64,000 nt of DNA from Planctomycetales bacterium ZRK34 (lineage in GTDB: Bacteria > Planctomycetota > Phycisphaerae > Phycisphaerales > Zrk34), in NCBI GenBank assembly GCA_014873095.1, contig CP050848.1, positions 3,469,850 to 3,533,849 on the forward strand. Reading direction: 5' to 3'. Positions 1-9,617 of the stretch are shown here, in pieces (the first letter of the stretch is position 1; every line of letters begins with the position of its first letter). The notes beneath the pieces were generated by a model, which was not told the DNA's origin, did not search any database, and was given only the letters and a program-made list of their open reading frames with translations. Made by a program: the position numbers and the translations under genes.

Positions 1-314
1 TGATGCACCGCCGAAGCCATGCACGTCAGCCGCACACGCTCAGCGACAGCACCCTCGAGCTGATCGCCGGTCAATACGCCGACGAACGCGAGCCGATCGA
101 GGCCCAGATGCGGGCGCTGACGGACTGTCTTGCCAAGCTGCAGGCAAAACATCGCGAGCTGATCGAAGCGCGCTACCACTCGAAAATGTCGATTCATGAA
201 TATGCCCGCCGCACCGGCCGCGCGGTCAACACGCTGTACAAAACGCTGGATCGAATTCGCCGGAGACTGTTGGATTGCATCACCATGACGATGCGGGCGG
301 AGGGCGAACGATGA
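1..314 (+). CDS. ECF sigma factor, 5' end missing (locus A)
   Basis: The left window edge cuts this gene, so the start and region sigma-2 are missing. The visible 103 or so residues contain region sigma-4, which binds the -35 element: a helix-turn-helix around 'MSIHEYARRTGRAVNTLYK' followed by the basic 'TLDRIRRRLLDCI' typical of the Rhodopirellula/Verrucomicrobium ECF family. The stop overlaps the start of the FecR gene in an ATGA, which indicates translational coupling. It is the first visible gene of locus A and presumably directs transcription of that locus; the family role is known, the target is inferred. The first in-frame ATG at base 3 is not the true start. Confidence 0.85.
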   Translation, partial: MHRRSHARQPHTLSDSTLELIAGQYADEREPIEAQMRALTDCLAKLQAKHRELIEARYHSKMSIHEYARRTGRAVNTLYKTLDRIRRRLLDCITMTMRAEGER

Positions 315-1738
315 CCGACCCGCAGACGCCGCATGACGAACTGCTCACGCTGCTGGCGGCGGTGTGTGACGGCCATGCCGACGATGCTGATCGCCGGCGG
401 CTGGACACGTTGCTGGCGGCCGATTCAGCGGCGCGATCGGTCTACCTGCGATACATGGCGCTGCACGCGGCGCTGGAGCGCAGGCGGCCGGAGCTACCGA
501 AGGCGCTGCCGTCGCAGCCGACGATGCTGGTGGGACGAGAGCATCGGTCTTGGCGCATTTTCGGGTCGGCTGCGGCAGCGGCGCTGGTGCTTCTGACGGT
601 TGCGGTGTGGTTCGTGATGCAGTCGACCTCGCAGGACGACGCGGTCGATCATCGGCCGGCGGCGCCCGTGGCGATGTTGTCGAACATCTCATCGGATGCG
701 CAATTTGCCGAAGGCGGGCGCTTGCTTGGTGATGACCTGCAGCCGGGGATGATCACGCTCACCAGCGGGCAGGCACAGGTGATGTTTCATTCCGGGGCGG
801 TGGTCGATCTGACCGGCCCGTGTGAATTCAAAATGACCGGCATGAATCAGGGTTTCCTGCTGCGGGGCAAGCTTGAAGCGACCGTGCCGCCGCGGGCGAA
901 AAACTTCACCGTCGGCGCGCCGTACGGCATTCATGTCATCGACCTGGGCACGCGCTTTTCGATGAACACCGATGAGGATGTCACCCGCGTGCGTGTGTTG
1001 GAAGGGCGCATCGAACTGGCCATGACGCAGGACGCCGCGACGCCGCAGCGGCTCACCCTCGTCGCCGGCCACCTCGCCAGACTCGAGCGCGGTCGCCTCG
1101 TCGAGCATTTAGGCCCCGAACGCGAACTCGCCCTCACGCCCGACGCCGACACCTACATCAACGGCCGCGTGCCCGATCAGTCGCTGGGCAACGACCCGCG
1201 CCTGATCGCCAACGAGTGGAACGCCTCGGGCCCGCGCTGGACGATGATCCGTTTCGACCTGACCCACGTGACGGACCCGATCACGACCGCCCGGCTTGAG
1301 CTGACCTCGCGCCTGGTCAACGCTCAGCCCAACACGTTCGCCGTCTACGGTTTGAACACCGACGCCCCGTGGGTCGAAACCGGCGACGGCGCGCTGACGT
1401 ATGCGAACACGCCCTGGCGCACCGACAGCGGCCCGAACCTCGATGCGATGTTCAACGCGGCGCCGCTGTCGATGTTCACCTCGACGCAGCGCGTCGATGA
1501 ACTCGCCGTGGCTTTCGATGTCGCCGATGACGATTCGCTGATGACGTTTTTGAATCAGCACCGTGGCGGGCGCGTCACATTCGTGATCGCTGAACAAGAA
1601 CCCTTGCCTGATGCAATCGGCGATGCGTGGGACTCCCGCGAGTCCAATCACCCGCCGCGCCTGATTCTTCATGCCGCTCCGTTGGTCAACACCTTGCCGG
1701 GCCTGTCGCCCACACCTGTGAAAGGAAGCGAAAAATGA
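311..1738 (+). CDS. FecR-domain membrane protein with C-terminal DNRLRE-type domain (locus A)
   Basis: The protein has 475 residues, and the start is taken at the ATGA overlap with the sigma gene. Residues 1-80 are a cytoplasmic anti-sigma-like helical part without zinc ligands. Residues 84-103 form one membrane segment. A FecR domain follows at about 165-250, with 'GAVVDLTGPCEF' and 'HVIDLGTRFSM'. The C-terminal half, from 'PDADTYINGR' on, looks like a DNRLRE/CBM96-type beta domain. It should hold or release the sigma factor in response to an extracytoplasmic signal, by analogy with FecR regulators. Unlike loci B, C and E, its C-terminal domain has no visible copy in the exported proteins of its own locus. 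Confidence 0.85.
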   Translation: MTDPQTPHDELLTLLAAVCDGHADDADRRRLDTLLAADSAARSVYLRYMALHAALERRRPELPKALPSQPTMLVGREHRSWRIFGSAAAAALVLLTVAVWFVMQSTSQDDAVDHRPAAPVAMLSNISSDAQFAEGGRLLGDDLQPGMITLTSGQAQVMFHSGAVVDLTGPCEFKMTGMNQGFLLRGKLEATVPPRAKNFTVGAPYGIHVIDLGTRFSMNTDEDVTRVRVLEGRIELAMTQDAATPQRLTLVAGHLARLERGRLVEHLGPERELALTPDADTYINGRVPDQSLGNDPRLIANEWNASGPRWTMIRFDLTHVTDPITTARLELTSRLVNAQPNTFAVYGLNTDAPWVETGDGALTYANTPWRTDSGPNLDAMFNAAPLSMFTSTQRVDELAVAFDVADDDSLMTFLNQHRGGRVTFVIAEQEPLPDAIGDAWDSRESNHPPRLILHAAPLVNTLPGLSPTPVKGSEK

Positions 1739-3285
1739 GAAAGCAACGCGCACTTGTCCTTACGATGCTCATGGCTGTGCTGCTGCCTGGGGCCATGGTC
1801 CGCGCCAGCGTGTACGCCCACTATAACTTCGACGCCGACTACACCGACGACTCGGGCAACGCCCGCGATGGCGCGCTCGTCGACGTCGGCACGCTGAGCA
1901 ACTCCGGCATCACCACCACCGCCGGCGAGTACGTCTTCGGCGGCGGCGCGTTGAACCTGTCGACCGATCGCGATTACGTCAGCCTGGCGTCGGAATCGTT
2001 CACCTCCGGCTCGGCCTACACGATCGCTTTCTGGGCGAAGAAAAACCCGACCACGGCGGGCGACGGCGTCGACTGGGACATGGTCATCGGTGATCGCAAT
2101 AATTCCAACGACTTTATCGCGCCCAACAGCAGTGGTGATTACGTTCGCTGGCGCGGCACGTCGGGCGCGCAGATCGACGCCCCGTATCCCGGCGGCAGCA
2201 GCTTCGACGATCAGCAGTGGCACTACTATGCCGTGACCGCCACCACCGGCAACACGTGGACGGTCTACATCGATGGCGCCGTCGCCAACAGCGCGACCGT
2301 CTCGACCGGCTTCACCTACAACACCATCGGCGCAGCCTACACCGCCGCGGCGGGGTTCGACTTCTACGGCCAGATCGACGAGGTCTGGGTCTTCGATCAG
2401 ACGCTGACCGCGGCGCAGGTCGCCGGCCTTGGCAGCAGCAACCTCGCCCCGTTGACGCTCACCGCCCACGACGGCTCGGGCGCCAGTTCCTTCACCACCA
2501 GCCTGAACTGGTCCGACGGCGCCGCCCCCTCAGCCAGCCATGACTACTACACCGCCGGTTTTGACCTCCGCACGCCATCAAGCTCCGCCGACCTGGTCTT
2601 CGCCGGCAATTCGCTGACGATCGATGCCGGCGGCCGCTTCATCATGAAGGGCGTCTCCAGCCCCACCTACACGATCAACGACCTGCGCCTCAACGGCGGC
2701 GGCATCTACAACGGTTATGGCGGAAACATCACCATCACCGGCAACGTCACCGCCCTCGCCGGCACCACCTCGACCTTCGACACCCAGGAAGCCGGCCGCA
2801 CCATCACCATCGACGGACCAATCAGCGGCACGGGCAACATCGTCAAGGCCGCCAACGGCACGCTCGTTTACAGCGGCGTCAACACCTACACCGGCGACAC
2901 CACCGTCAACACCGGTTCGCTGAGCCTGACCGCCGCCAGCGAGATGCGATTCCTCATCGAAGATGCCGGCGTCAGCAACAGCATCACCGGCTCCGGCGCG
3001 ATCGATCTCGACGGCCTGCTGCGGCTGGACATCTCGCAGTTGACCGTTGATACGGGCGTGTGGAATCTCGTCGACGTCACCACGCTGACTGAAACCTGGG
3101 GCTCGAACTTCGGCCTCGCCTTCGTCGGCGGGCTTGCGTTCAACGATCTCGGTAGCGGACTGTATGGCGTCAGCAACTGGACCTTCGATCAGTCCACCGG
3201 CAATCTGACGCTCGTTCCGATGCCTGCGGCGCTGCCGGCCGGGTGTGTGCTGCTGCTGTTGGCGGGCCTGCGTCGCCGCCGCTGA
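1735..3285 (+). CDS. Exported LamG protein with autotransporter-type strand repeats and PEP-CTERM-like tail (locus A)
   Basis: The protein has 516 residues. The start at 1735 overlaps the FecR stop (ATGA) and has AGGAAG about 8 bases upstream. A signal peptide covers residues 1-23. A LamG/concanavalin-like domain spans about 28-230, then come beta-helical autotransporter-associated repeats ('GTLVYSGVNTYTGDTTVNTG' region), and the protein ends in 'PMPAALPAG' plus a hydrophobic stretch and 'RRRR'. That tail is a PEP-CTERM-like sorting signal, expected to be handled by an exosortase or archaeosortase-like enzyme that is not in the window. It is probably a surface or matrix protein; its ligand is unknown. 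Confidence 0.8.
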   Translation: MRKQRALVLTMLMAVLLPGAMVRASVYAHYNFDADYTDDSGNARDGALVDVGTLSNSGITTTAGEYVFGGGALNLSTDRDYVSLASESFTSGSAYTIAFWAKKNPTTAGDGVDWDMVIGDRNNSNDFIAPNSSGDYVRWRGTSGAQIDAPYPGGSSFDDQQWHYYAVTATTGNTWTVYIDGAVANSATVSTGFTYNTIGAAYTAAAGFDFYGQIDEVWVFDQTLTAAQVAGLGSSNLAPLTLTAHDGSGASSFTTSLNWSDGAAPSASHDYYTAGFDLRTPSSSADLVFAGNSLTIDAGGRFIMKGVSSPTYTINDLRLNGGGIYNGYGGNITITGNVTALAGTTSTFDTQEAGRTITIDGPISGTGNIVKAANGTLVYSGVNTYTGDTTVNTGSLSLTAASEMRFLIEDAGVSNSITGSGAIDLDGLLRLDISQLTVDTGVWNLVDVTTLTETWGSNFGLAFVGGLAFNDLGSGLYGVSNWTFDQSTGNLTLVPMPAALPAGCVLLLLAGLRRRR

Positions 3286-3320
3286 ACGTGTTTTTGTGAC
3301 AAGAGAAAAAGGACGTTGTG

Positions 3321-4226
3321 ATGTTTGTTCGATCGAAAAAACTGTGTGTTGCGTTTGCGTGTGTGATGATGTTCGCCCAAGTGGGCCGCGCGGAGGTCAT
3401 CCGCGTGTACCTGGTTGGCGGGCAGTCCAACGGCGACGGGCGGGCGGATGTCAGCGGGCTGCCGACCGTGCCGGTGAATCTTCAAGCGGCCCAGACCGAT
3501 GTCGAGTTTTTCTTTCATACCCAGGGCGCTGCCCACGCTGGTGACAGCACGCTGACCACGTTGCGCCCCGGCATGTCCGAGTCCAACCAGTTCGGCCCGG
3601 AGGTCACGCTCGGCCGCACGCTCGCCGATCAGATCACCAACCCCGTGGCCGTGATCAAATACGCCAACGGCGGCACGAATCTGTACAGCCAGTGGGCCGC
3701 CGGCGGAGACGCCACCACCACCGGCGACGGCGCCGAGTACGTGACGTTCCAGAACACCGTGGTCGCGGGGCTCGCCGCCCTGGCTGCGGCACATCCGGCC
3801 GACACCATCCAGCTTTCGGGCATGGTCTGGATGCAGGGTGAATCCGATGCCGGCAACACGACCTACGCCAACGCCTACGCGGCGAACCTCGCGGCGTTCA
3901 TCGCCGATGTGCGTCTGACGTTCGGGGCGGACCTGCCGTTCGTGATCGGTCGGCTGTCCAGTGGTCAGACGGCGATCAACGCGACGAATCTGCAAACGCT
4001 CCGCGACGCGCAAAACACCGTCGCCGCCGCCGACGCGCTGACCGGCCTCGTCGACACCGATACGTTCTCACTGAAGTCCGACCACCTGCACTTTGACCCC
4101 GCGGGCCAGCAGTCACTCGGCAGCGCCTTTGCCGAGGAACTGCTGACACTGACCGCCGTGCCCGAACCCGCCACCGGCGCGCTGCTGCTGCCGGGCGTGT
4201 TGCTGCTTGTACGCCGCATCAGATAA
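3321..4226 (+). CDS. Secreted SASA-type carbohydrate esterase with PEP-CTERM tail (locus A)
   Basis: The protein has 301 residues. ATG 3321 is preferred over GTG 3318 because GGA lies 7 bases upstream. A signal peptide ends near 'AQVGRA'. The body is a sialate O-acetylesterase-like (SGNH/SASA) hydrolase: 'VGGQSNGDGR' carries the nucleophile Ser, 'WMQGESDA' is the conserved block, and 'SDHLHFDPAG' carries the Asp/His pair. The C-terminus 'VPEPATGALLLPGVLLLVRR' is a classical PEP-CTERM sorting signal. The family removes acetyl groups from sugars; the substrate here is not known. It follows the LamG gene by 35 bases in the same operon. Confidence 0.85.
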   Translation: MFVRSKKLCVAFACVMMFAQVGRAEVIRVYLVGGQSNGDGRADVSGLPTVPVNLQAAQTDVEFFFHTQGAAHAGDSTLTTLRPGMSESNQFGPEVTLGRTLADQITNPVAVIKYANGGTNLYSQWAAGGDATTTGDGAEYVTFQNTVVAGLAALAAAHPADTIQLSGMVWMQGESDAGNTTYANAYAANLAAFIADVRLTFGADLPFVIGRLSSGQTAINATNLQTLRDAQNTVAAADALTGLVDTDTFSLKSDHLHFDPAGQQSLGSAFAEELLTLTAVPEPATGALLLPGVLLLVRRIR

Positions 4227-4245
4227 CTGATCAGAGGGCCGTCTC

Positions 4246-5046
4246 ATGCGACAACGACATCGCGCTTTCACCTTGATTGAGTTGCTGGTTGTTGTTGCCA
4301 TCATCGCGCTGCTGATCGCCATTCTGCTGCCGTCGCTGGCCGCGGCGCGTGACGTGGCCCGCCGCGTGGCCTGCGGGTCGAATCAGCGTCAGATTCTCAC
4401 GGCTTCGATGATGTATGCGCAGTCCAATCACGGCGAGCTGATCATCTGTCGCGGGCGTCAGATCATGCATCAGTTCGACAAGGCCGGCAGCGCCGCGCAG
4501 GTCCACGAGGCTGACAAGAAAGTCGACTGGGTCGAGCAGTGGGCAAGGCTGGGCATGATGGGCGATGTCATCAACAATGTGCGCCAGCCCGGCAAGCTTT
4601 GGGATTGTCCGTCCCGCACGGGCTTTGAAAGCACGTGGTACAGCCCCGACAGCATGCTCGTGGAGTACTGCTACTTCGGCGGCATCGAAAAGTGGCGGAA
4701 CCTGTCGGGTACGTTCAAGTCGCGCAGCCCGATCGATCTGGACAACTCGCGCGGCGGGTGGACGCTGGTCACCGATACGACCATGAAGGTCGACGGCGTC
4801 TGGGGCGGCGGCAACAAGTGGTTCGCCGATCAGCCCTCGCATAAAGCTGACTACGGTCGCGAAACTTACCCCGCCGGGCAGAATCAGGGTTACGTCGATG
4901 GCTCGGTCGAGTGGGTTGAATACGATCGCCTGGTGTTTGTCACGTCATGGAACCCTTCGCTGACCGGTCGCATCGTGATGATGATTCAAAACGATCTGGG
5001 GGAATACGTGCCGCCGGACACCGCCAAGGCCGCCGCGTTGAAATGA
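4246..5046 (+). CDS. Pseudopilin with type IV prepilin leader (locus A)
   Basis: The protein has 266 residues. The short basic leader 'MRQRHRA' runs directly into '[19 protein letters not shown]', the type IV prepilin cleavage and methylation signal, so cleavage before Phe by a prepilin peptidase is expected. The globular part carries 'YVDGSVEW' near residue 226, close to the 'F-x-DGHV' block found in planctomycete pseudopilins of the DUF1559/H-X9-DG group. It is the last gene of locus A and faces the last gene of locus B with 16 bases between them. Whether such proteins form fibres or act as secreted substrates is not known. Confidence 0.85.
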   Translation: MRQRHRAFTLIELLVVVAIIALLIAILLPSLAAARDVARRVACGSNQRQILTASMMYAQSNHGELIICRGRQIMHQFDKAGSAAQVHEADKKVDWVEQWARLGMMGDVINNVRQPGKLWDCPSRTGFESTWYSPDSMLVEYCYFGGIEKWRNLSGTFKSRSPIDLDNSRGGWTLVTDTTMKVDGVWGGGNKWFADQPSHKADYGRETYPAGQNQGYVDGSVEWVEYDRLVFVTSWNPSLTGRIVMMIQNDLGEYVPPDTAKAAALK

Positions 5047-5062
5047 TGTAACTTGCGAGGGC

Positions 5063-5797
5063 TCACCACTGGTGCAGACCGCCGGTGAGTTGGTGGACGT
5101 GCCGCTCAAGTTGGTCGACGGGTTGCCACTGGCCGTGGCCGTCGATGTAGACCTGGTTGTCGCCTTCCCATTCGCCCCAGAACGAGTTGATCGTTCCGAG
5201 CCAGTACATGATCCGTGGCTGATGATTGCACACGCGGGTCGAGTCGACTGTTTCCGGCGGGCCGACGACAGTGCCGTTGGTGCCATCGTTGACGATGTTC
5301 CAGTCGGTGGCGAACGGTACACGCGCCGAATGCTTCACATCCGTGATCTTTGCGATCGGGAAACTCGATGCAAGCGACGTGTCCGGTCCGATGTACTCGA
5401 AGTCGAGCCCCTCCTGCACAAAGCCCGCGTAGATCACATAAGGAATCACCGGGTACGAACCATTGCCGGCCCAGGGGTCGAAGGTCGTATCCAGAAACTT
5501 TTGCCCGAGCATGTTTGGACAGCAGAAGATCGTCGGGGTGACTTTCATCACCTTGGTCACCAGACGCCTGGAAACCGAGTAAGGCCGATAGCCCGCATCC
5601 TCATCGGGATACATCCCCTTGTTGCCGGACGCGTAGGTCGTGTAGACCGTATGCATCTGGCGGAGGTTGCTCAGGCAGACCGTTCGCCGGGCCAGCTCGC
5701 GGGCCTTGCTCAGCGACGGCAGCAGGATCGCGATCAACAGCGCGATGATGCTGATGACCACGAGCAGTTCGATGAGTGTGAACGCCTTTGGGCGCAT
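5063..5797 (-). CDS. Pseudopilin, second of two in locus B
   Basis: The protein has 244 residues. ATG 5797 is chosen over the adjacent TTG; it overlaps the upstream stop in TGATG. Leader 'MRPKA' precedes '[19 protein letters not shown]'. A Gly/Trp-rich C-terminal part carries 'VYIDGHGQW'. It is a paralogue of the gene just upstream and is likely translated by coupling to it, since no strong ribosome site precedes it. It belongs to the type II secretion/type IV pilus pseudopilin superfamily; the specific role is unknown. Confidence 0.85.
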   Translation of the reverse strand: MRPKAFTLIELLVVISIIALLIAILLPSLSKARELARRTVCLSNLRQMHTVYTTYASGNKGMYPDEDAGYRPYSVSRRLVTKVMKVTPTIFCCPNMLGQKFLDTTFDPWAGNGSYPVIPYVIYAGFVQEGLDFEYIGPDTSLASSFPIAKITDVKHSARVPFATDWNIVNDGTNGTVVGPPETVDSTRVCNHQPRIMYWLGTINSFWGEWEGDNQVYIDGHGQWQPVDQLERHVHQLTGGLHQW

Positions 5798-6513
5798 CAA
5801 TAATCTTTCGTCGGATCGAGAATGTAGTTGGACACGCGGTTGGCGGGATAGCCGTCGATGTGGCGGGTGAAAGCCACGTGTCCGTCGACGAAGGCGAAGT
5901 TGGACCCGCCCTCGGCGGGGCGCAGCCCCCAGGCGGTGGTGGTGAAACGCTCCCAGAGATGGGCCACGACCACGTCATGCCACCATCGCGTGTTCCAACC
6001 CCAGATGGTGTTGTAGTTCCACACGGACCAGTCTTCGGTGAACACGATCGTGCGGTCCGGGGAGCCGAAGCCGGCCAGCGGACGCGGGTCTTTGTTGGTG
6101 TTGGTGGCGGAGTCCCACCCGCCGACGGTGAGATTCATGCGATAGGTGCGGGCGGTCTTGGAGTCGAGTTTATCCCGGTAGGCTAGGGTGGTGGGGCAGG
6201 AAAACAGTTCGGGCCGGTATTTTTCGGCGCCGGTGTATCGCACGAGTCGCGCGTCCCAGTATGGGGCCGCGGGGTAGGGGCCGTACCCGCCGATCATCTG
6301 ATAGGGTTCAGAACCATGCAGCGGGGCGTAGCCCTTGTAGTCCAGCGAGTACATGATCACCGCCTGCATGAGCGTGCGCTGGTTGGTCGAGCAGACGACG
6401 ATCTTGGCGTTGTCGCGTGCCTTGCTCAGCGACGGCAGCAGGATCGAGATCAGCAGGGCGATGATCGCGACCACGACCAGCAGTTCGATGAGTGTGAAGG
6501 CATTTCGATGCAT
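5797..6513 (-). CDS. Pseudopilin, first of two in locus B
   Basis: The protein has 238 residues. ATG 6513 is preferred because GAGG lies 6 bases upstream and it leaves the usual short leader 'MHRNA' before '[19 protein letters not shown]'; a start at 6528 would give '[10 protein letters not shown]'. The C-terminal part contains '[16 protein letters not shown]', the DGHV block of the family. It lies after a hairpin pair that separates it from the PEP-CTERM-like gene. Same family and same uncertainty of function as the other pseudopilins here. Confidence 0.85.
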   Translation of the reverse strand: MHRNAFTLIELLVVVAIIALLISILLPSLSKARDNAKIVVCSTNQRTLMQAVIMYSLDYKGYAPLHGSEPYQMIGGYGPYPAAPYWDARLVRYTGAEKYRPELFSCPTTLAYRDKLDSKTARTYRMNLTVGGWDSATNTNKDPRPLAGFGSPDRTIVFTEDWSVWNYNTIWGWNTRWWHDVVVAHLWERFTTTAWGLRPAEGGSNFAFVDGHVAFTRHIDGYPANRVSNYILDPTKDY

Positions 6514-6530
6514 GCGATACCTCATCATAG

Positions 6531-6571
6531 CCGCAAGCTGACAGCTTGCGGACTCCGGGGCCAGCGGCCCC
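6531..6571. repeat. REP-like double hairpin between the cargo gene and the pseudopilin (locus B)
   Basis: Arms CCGCAAGCT (6531-6539) and AGCTTGCGG (6543-6551) enclose GAC, preceded by TAG. A second hairpin, GGGGCC-AGC-GGCCCC, lies at 6557-6571. The first belongs to the same family as the repeats at 10298 and 21687: constant outer TAGCCGC/GCGG with a variable but paired inner stem. Confidence 0.8.
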
Positions 6572-6575
6572 CGAA

Positions 6576-7460
6576 TTAGCGACAGCGGCGACGCAGGCCG
6601 ATCAGCCCCATCATCATCAGCCCGGCCGGCAGGGCGGCGGGGGTCGGAATCGCCAGGTTGAACGACGTCAGCACGCCGTTGGACCAGCGGACTTCATCGA
6701 GGTAGCCGGCGAAGTTGCGCTGGTTGTTGGTTTCAAACCCGCCGAGGTTGAGCGTGGAGCCGGCGTCCAGCGGCTCGATGTCGGGCTGGCCGGTGAGTTG
6801 CCCGACCATCTGGGGAATGCCGCTGACATCGTCGATGCTGTTGCGATAGAAGGTGACAATGCTGTCGTTGGCGGCGGCGGTGTTCGAGTCGTAGGTGACC
6901 ACGACGTGATACCACTTGTCGGTTTCCCAGGTCAGCCCGTTGGATTGGATGGTGCCGTAGTAAGCGCCGGTGTCATCGCGGTTGTAGTTGAAGTTGAGCT
7001 TGCCTGCGTTGGCGCCGGTGTTCGCCCCAAAGACGGAAAACTGGAAGCGGCCGGTTGTCCCGCGATAGGCGAGAATGCCGTTGTGATCGCCGATGCTGGT
7101 CAGGTCGGGATTCTTGGCCCAGGCTTCGATGGTGAAGCTGGTGGTGTCGAAGTTCGCCAGATCGGGGGCGGTCAGGGTGCGGCGAAGCTGCTTGCCGCCG
7201 TCGACTTTGCCGAAGGTCGGCGCGGTGGAAAGCCCGTTGGCCGAAGCGCCGCCGTCGAAGGGCGAGGTCGATGCGGTCAGGTCGAAGCCGTTGCCGGAGG
7301 CGTCGACGGTCGTGGTGGCGCCGGCGGTTTCATCCAGGTGGTACAGCACGACGGTGTTGGCGTCGGCGGTGTACGGGCTGACATAATTGGCCCGGGCGCC
7401 GGCGGCCAAGCTCAGGGACACAGCCAGGGCGCAGAGGGTCATCAGGCGTTGCGTGCTCAT
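6576..7460 (-). CDS. Exported LamG protein with PEP-CTERM-like tail (locus B)
   Basis: The protein has 294 residues. ATG 7460 is preferred over GTG 7463 because AAAGGAG ends 7 bases upstream; it overlaps the FecR stop in TGATG. A signal peptide covers residues 1-24. One LamG/concanavalin domain fills about 35-270. The tail '[18 protein letters not shown]' plus basic residues is a PEP-CTERM-like anchor. Its LamG domain matches the C-terminal domain of the adjacent FecR protein block by block ('DHNGILAYR', '[14 protein letters not shown]', 'LNLGGFE'). Likely surface-exposed; ligand unknown. Confidence 0.85.
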   Translation of the reverse strand: MSTQRLMTLCALAVSLSLAAGARANYVSPYTADANTVVLYHLDETAGATTTVDASGNGFDLTASTSPFDGGASANGLSTAPTFGKVDGGKQLRRTLTAPDLANFDTTSFTIEAWAKNPDLTSIGDHNGILAYRGTTGRFQFSVFGANTGANAGKLNFNYNRDDTGAYYGTIQSNGLTWETDKWYHVVVTYDSNTAAANDSIVTFYRNSIDDVSGIPQMVGQLTGQPDIEPLDAGSTLNLGGFETNNQRNFAGYLDEVRWSNGVLTSFNLAIPTPAALPAGLMMMGLIGLRRRCR

Positions 7461-9022
7461 CACAAATCTCCTTTGGGGTTGGAATCGTTTGGTTTGATCG
7501 TCGACGGCGGCGAAGCGGCCAGGTCCGCGATCTGCCGATCATCGAGGGGATGGTTGATGTAACGGACCGAGGCGATCGAGCCGCCGAAGCAGCGCATGTC
7601 GGAACCTTCAAACCCGCCGAGCGTCAACGCGCCGCCGATGGTCAGCGGGGTCATCTCCGGCTGGTCGCGGCAGGTGGCCACCAACTCGGTCGCGCCGCCG
7701 AGGGGCGTGCGGTAGAAGCGGACCACCCCGTCGCCTGACGCCGGACTGCCGGCATCGAACACGACCGCGAGGTGATACCACACGCCGGGCGCCCAGGTCA
7801 GCGGGTCGGTTCCGGCGTCGGCGTGAAACTTGCCCGTGTCAGCCCGGTGGTAATCCAACCGCAGCGCCCCGGTGTGGTGACCCTTGGCGCCGAGGACGGT
7901 GAGCTGGAAGCGGCTTTCGTTGCCGTTGCGGTAGGCGAAGATGCCGTTGTGATCCTGCAGGTCGTCGGTCAGACTCGGATCGCGCACCCATGCCGTGATC
8001 GTGAACTGATCGGTGTCAAACCGGTCAAGCTGCTCGGCGGTGAGCTGACGCCTGAGCTGGCGGCCGCCGTCATGGGCGAACGTCGGTGCAGCATCATCGG
8101 AATCAAACGGCGAGACTGCCGCGTGCAGATCGATGTGATGACCGCTGGCATCACCGCCGTCGCCTTGCAGCTTGTAATACACAGCGGTGGCGGTCTCCCA
8201 CGGATCGATGGTCGGCATCACGAAGTCGACTTCTTGCAGCGAGCCGGCCGCATCGACGATCCATGCATCGCCCGCCGCCACGAGGCGCGACGTGTCGGCG
8301 GTGATCAACCGCACACGGCCGGCGGTCACCTGCAGGCGCAGATCGCCAAGCGGATTGACATTCATGCTGAATTCGGTGCCGAGGTCGACGACCTGCGCGC
8401 CGGGGGCGTCGACGGTGAACCCGTGCGCCTGCTGAGGCACCCAGGCCGATAGCTCGCCGTGGAACAGGCGGGTGTGGTTGTCGTCGATGAGTTGGAACCG
8501 GGTCGGGCCGCGGAGGTCGACGACGGCGCCGCCGGTGAGCATGAGTTGGGCGGAGCCGGATTCAAGTTCGAGGATGCCGGCCGGCAGCGAGTCGCCGTTG
8601 CGGGCGGTCGCATGCTTGCCGCCCCAGCGGGCGCCGCGCTGGTCGGTGATCATCGCCAGCCCGGCGGAAGACGGCGGCACGTCGACTTCGACGGTGCGGT
8701 TGAAATCAGGCAGGGTGAACCACGCGGTGGCGATGATTACCATCGCGGCGGCGAGGGCGGCTGCGGAGTACCAGACGCTTCGACTGCGTCTCAGCGTCGG
8801 CGTGATCGGCAGGGGGGTGGAATCCTCTTCGCCGATGAAGGCTTCCAGCGACCCCTTGCGGTGCAGGGCTTCACGCATGATGCGGCGCTGGAGGCAGAGA
8901 CCGACAAACTCGCGCTTCAACTGCTCGTCATCACGCAGCGCATCGGTCAGCGCGGCATGTTCATCCGGCGAGCATTCGCCGTCTAAGTAACGCAGCATCA
9001 GGTTGTGCTGTTCATGCGTCAT
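7460..9022 (-). CDS. FecR-domain membrane protein with C-terminal LamG domain (locus B)
   Basis: The protein has 520 residues. The cytoplasmic part, residues 1-80, is anti-sigma-like ('YLDGECSPDEHAALTDALR'). One membrane segment lies at 84-103. The FecR domain at about 140-245 has 'GAVVDLRGPTRFQL' and 'QVVDLGTEFSMNV'. A LamG domain occupies about 285-500, with 'DHNGIFAYR', 'GGRQLRRQLTAEQL' and 'LTLGGFEG'. It starts 11 bases inside the sigma gene and ends in a 1-base overlap with the exported LamG gene that carries the same domain. Expected role: membrane-bound regulator of the sigma factor with an extracytoplasmic sensor. Confidence 0.87.
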   Translation of the reverse strand: MTHEQHNLMLRYLDGECSPDEHAALTDALRDDEQLKREFVGLCLQRRIMREALHRKGSLEAFIGEEDSTPLPITPTLRRSRSVWYSAAALAAAMVIIATAWFTLPDFNRTVEVDVPPSSAGLAMITDQRGARWGGKHATARNGDSLPAGILELESGSAQLMLTGGAVVDLRGPTRFQLIDDNHTRLFHGELSAWVPQQAHGFTVDAPGAQVVDLGTEFSMNVNPLGDLRLQVTAGRVRLITADTSRLVAAGDAWIVDAAGSLQEVDFVMPTIDPWETATAVYYKLQGDGGDASGHHIDLHAAVSPFDSDDAAPTFAHDGGRQLRRQLTAEQLDRFDTDQFTITAWVRDPSLTDDLQDHNGIFAYRNGNESRFQLTVLGAKGHHTGALRLDYHRADTGKFHADAGTDPLTWAPGVWYHLAVVFDAGSPASGDGVVRFYRTPLGGATELVATCRDQPEMTPLTIGGALTLGGFEGSDMRCFGGSIASVRYINHPLDDRQIADLAASPPSTIKPNDSNPKGDL

Positions 9023-9530
9023 GTTCGAGCGTCTTGCGGATGCACTGGCCGAGGTTGCGGTGAATGCGCGTCAGGGCGACGTAGACGGTGTTGAGCTGGC
9101 GGCCGACGGCTTCGGCGAGCGTCGTTCCGCTCAGACCCCGCGCGTAGCGAAGGTTCACAAGCTGCCGGGCATACGGGCTGAGCTTGGCCAGACACGACCG
9201 CAGCGCCTCGGTGATCGCCTCGGTCGGTTTCTGATCGTGCTCGGCCCAGAGGGCATCCAGATCATCCAGCAGCGCCCCGTCGAAAAGCATCGGCTGATTG
9301 AACCGCTTGCGCATGGCGTACGACGCCCGGTAGCGCGCCGCCTGTCGGATCCACTTCATCAGATGGGCTTCGGATTCAATCTCGTCGCGCTTGGTCACCG
9401 CCAGGGCGCAGACATCCTGAAACACGTCCTCGGCCATGTGGTCGTCACGCACGATTGCATCGATGTACGACAGCAACTGCACCCGCTGTCGCATCAGCAA
9501 TCTGACGATCATGTCTTCGTGAACGGCCAT
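9012..9530 (-). CDS. ECF sigma factor (locus B)
   Basis: The protein has 172 residues from ATG 9530, which has GGAG 7 bases upstream; an in-frame start at 9599 would add 23 residues without family similarity. Region sigma-2 is 'HMAEDVFQDVCALAVTKRDE' and sigma-4 is 'GLSGTTLAEAVGRQLNTVY' followed by 'ALTRIHRNLGQCI'. Length and style fit the planctomycete ECF family next to FecR genes. It heads locus B; its target promoter is not obvious from the upstream sequence. Confidence 0.87.
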   Translation of the reverse strand: MAVHEDMIVRLLMRQRVQLLSYIDAIVRDDHMAEDVFQDVCALAVTKRDEIESEAHLMKWIRQAARYRASYAMRKRFNQPMLFDGALLDDLDALWAEHDQKPTEAITEALRSCLAKLSPYARQLVNLRYARGLSGTTLAEAVGRQLNTVYVALTRIHRNLGQCIRKTLEHDA

Positions 9531-9617
9531 GCCTCGGCTCCGTGTCAAGACCCGCTGGAGGGTATAGTCACGCGCGGCGGCCGGTTCTGTACATCCCAAA
9601 ATGAAAATATTTTGAAA

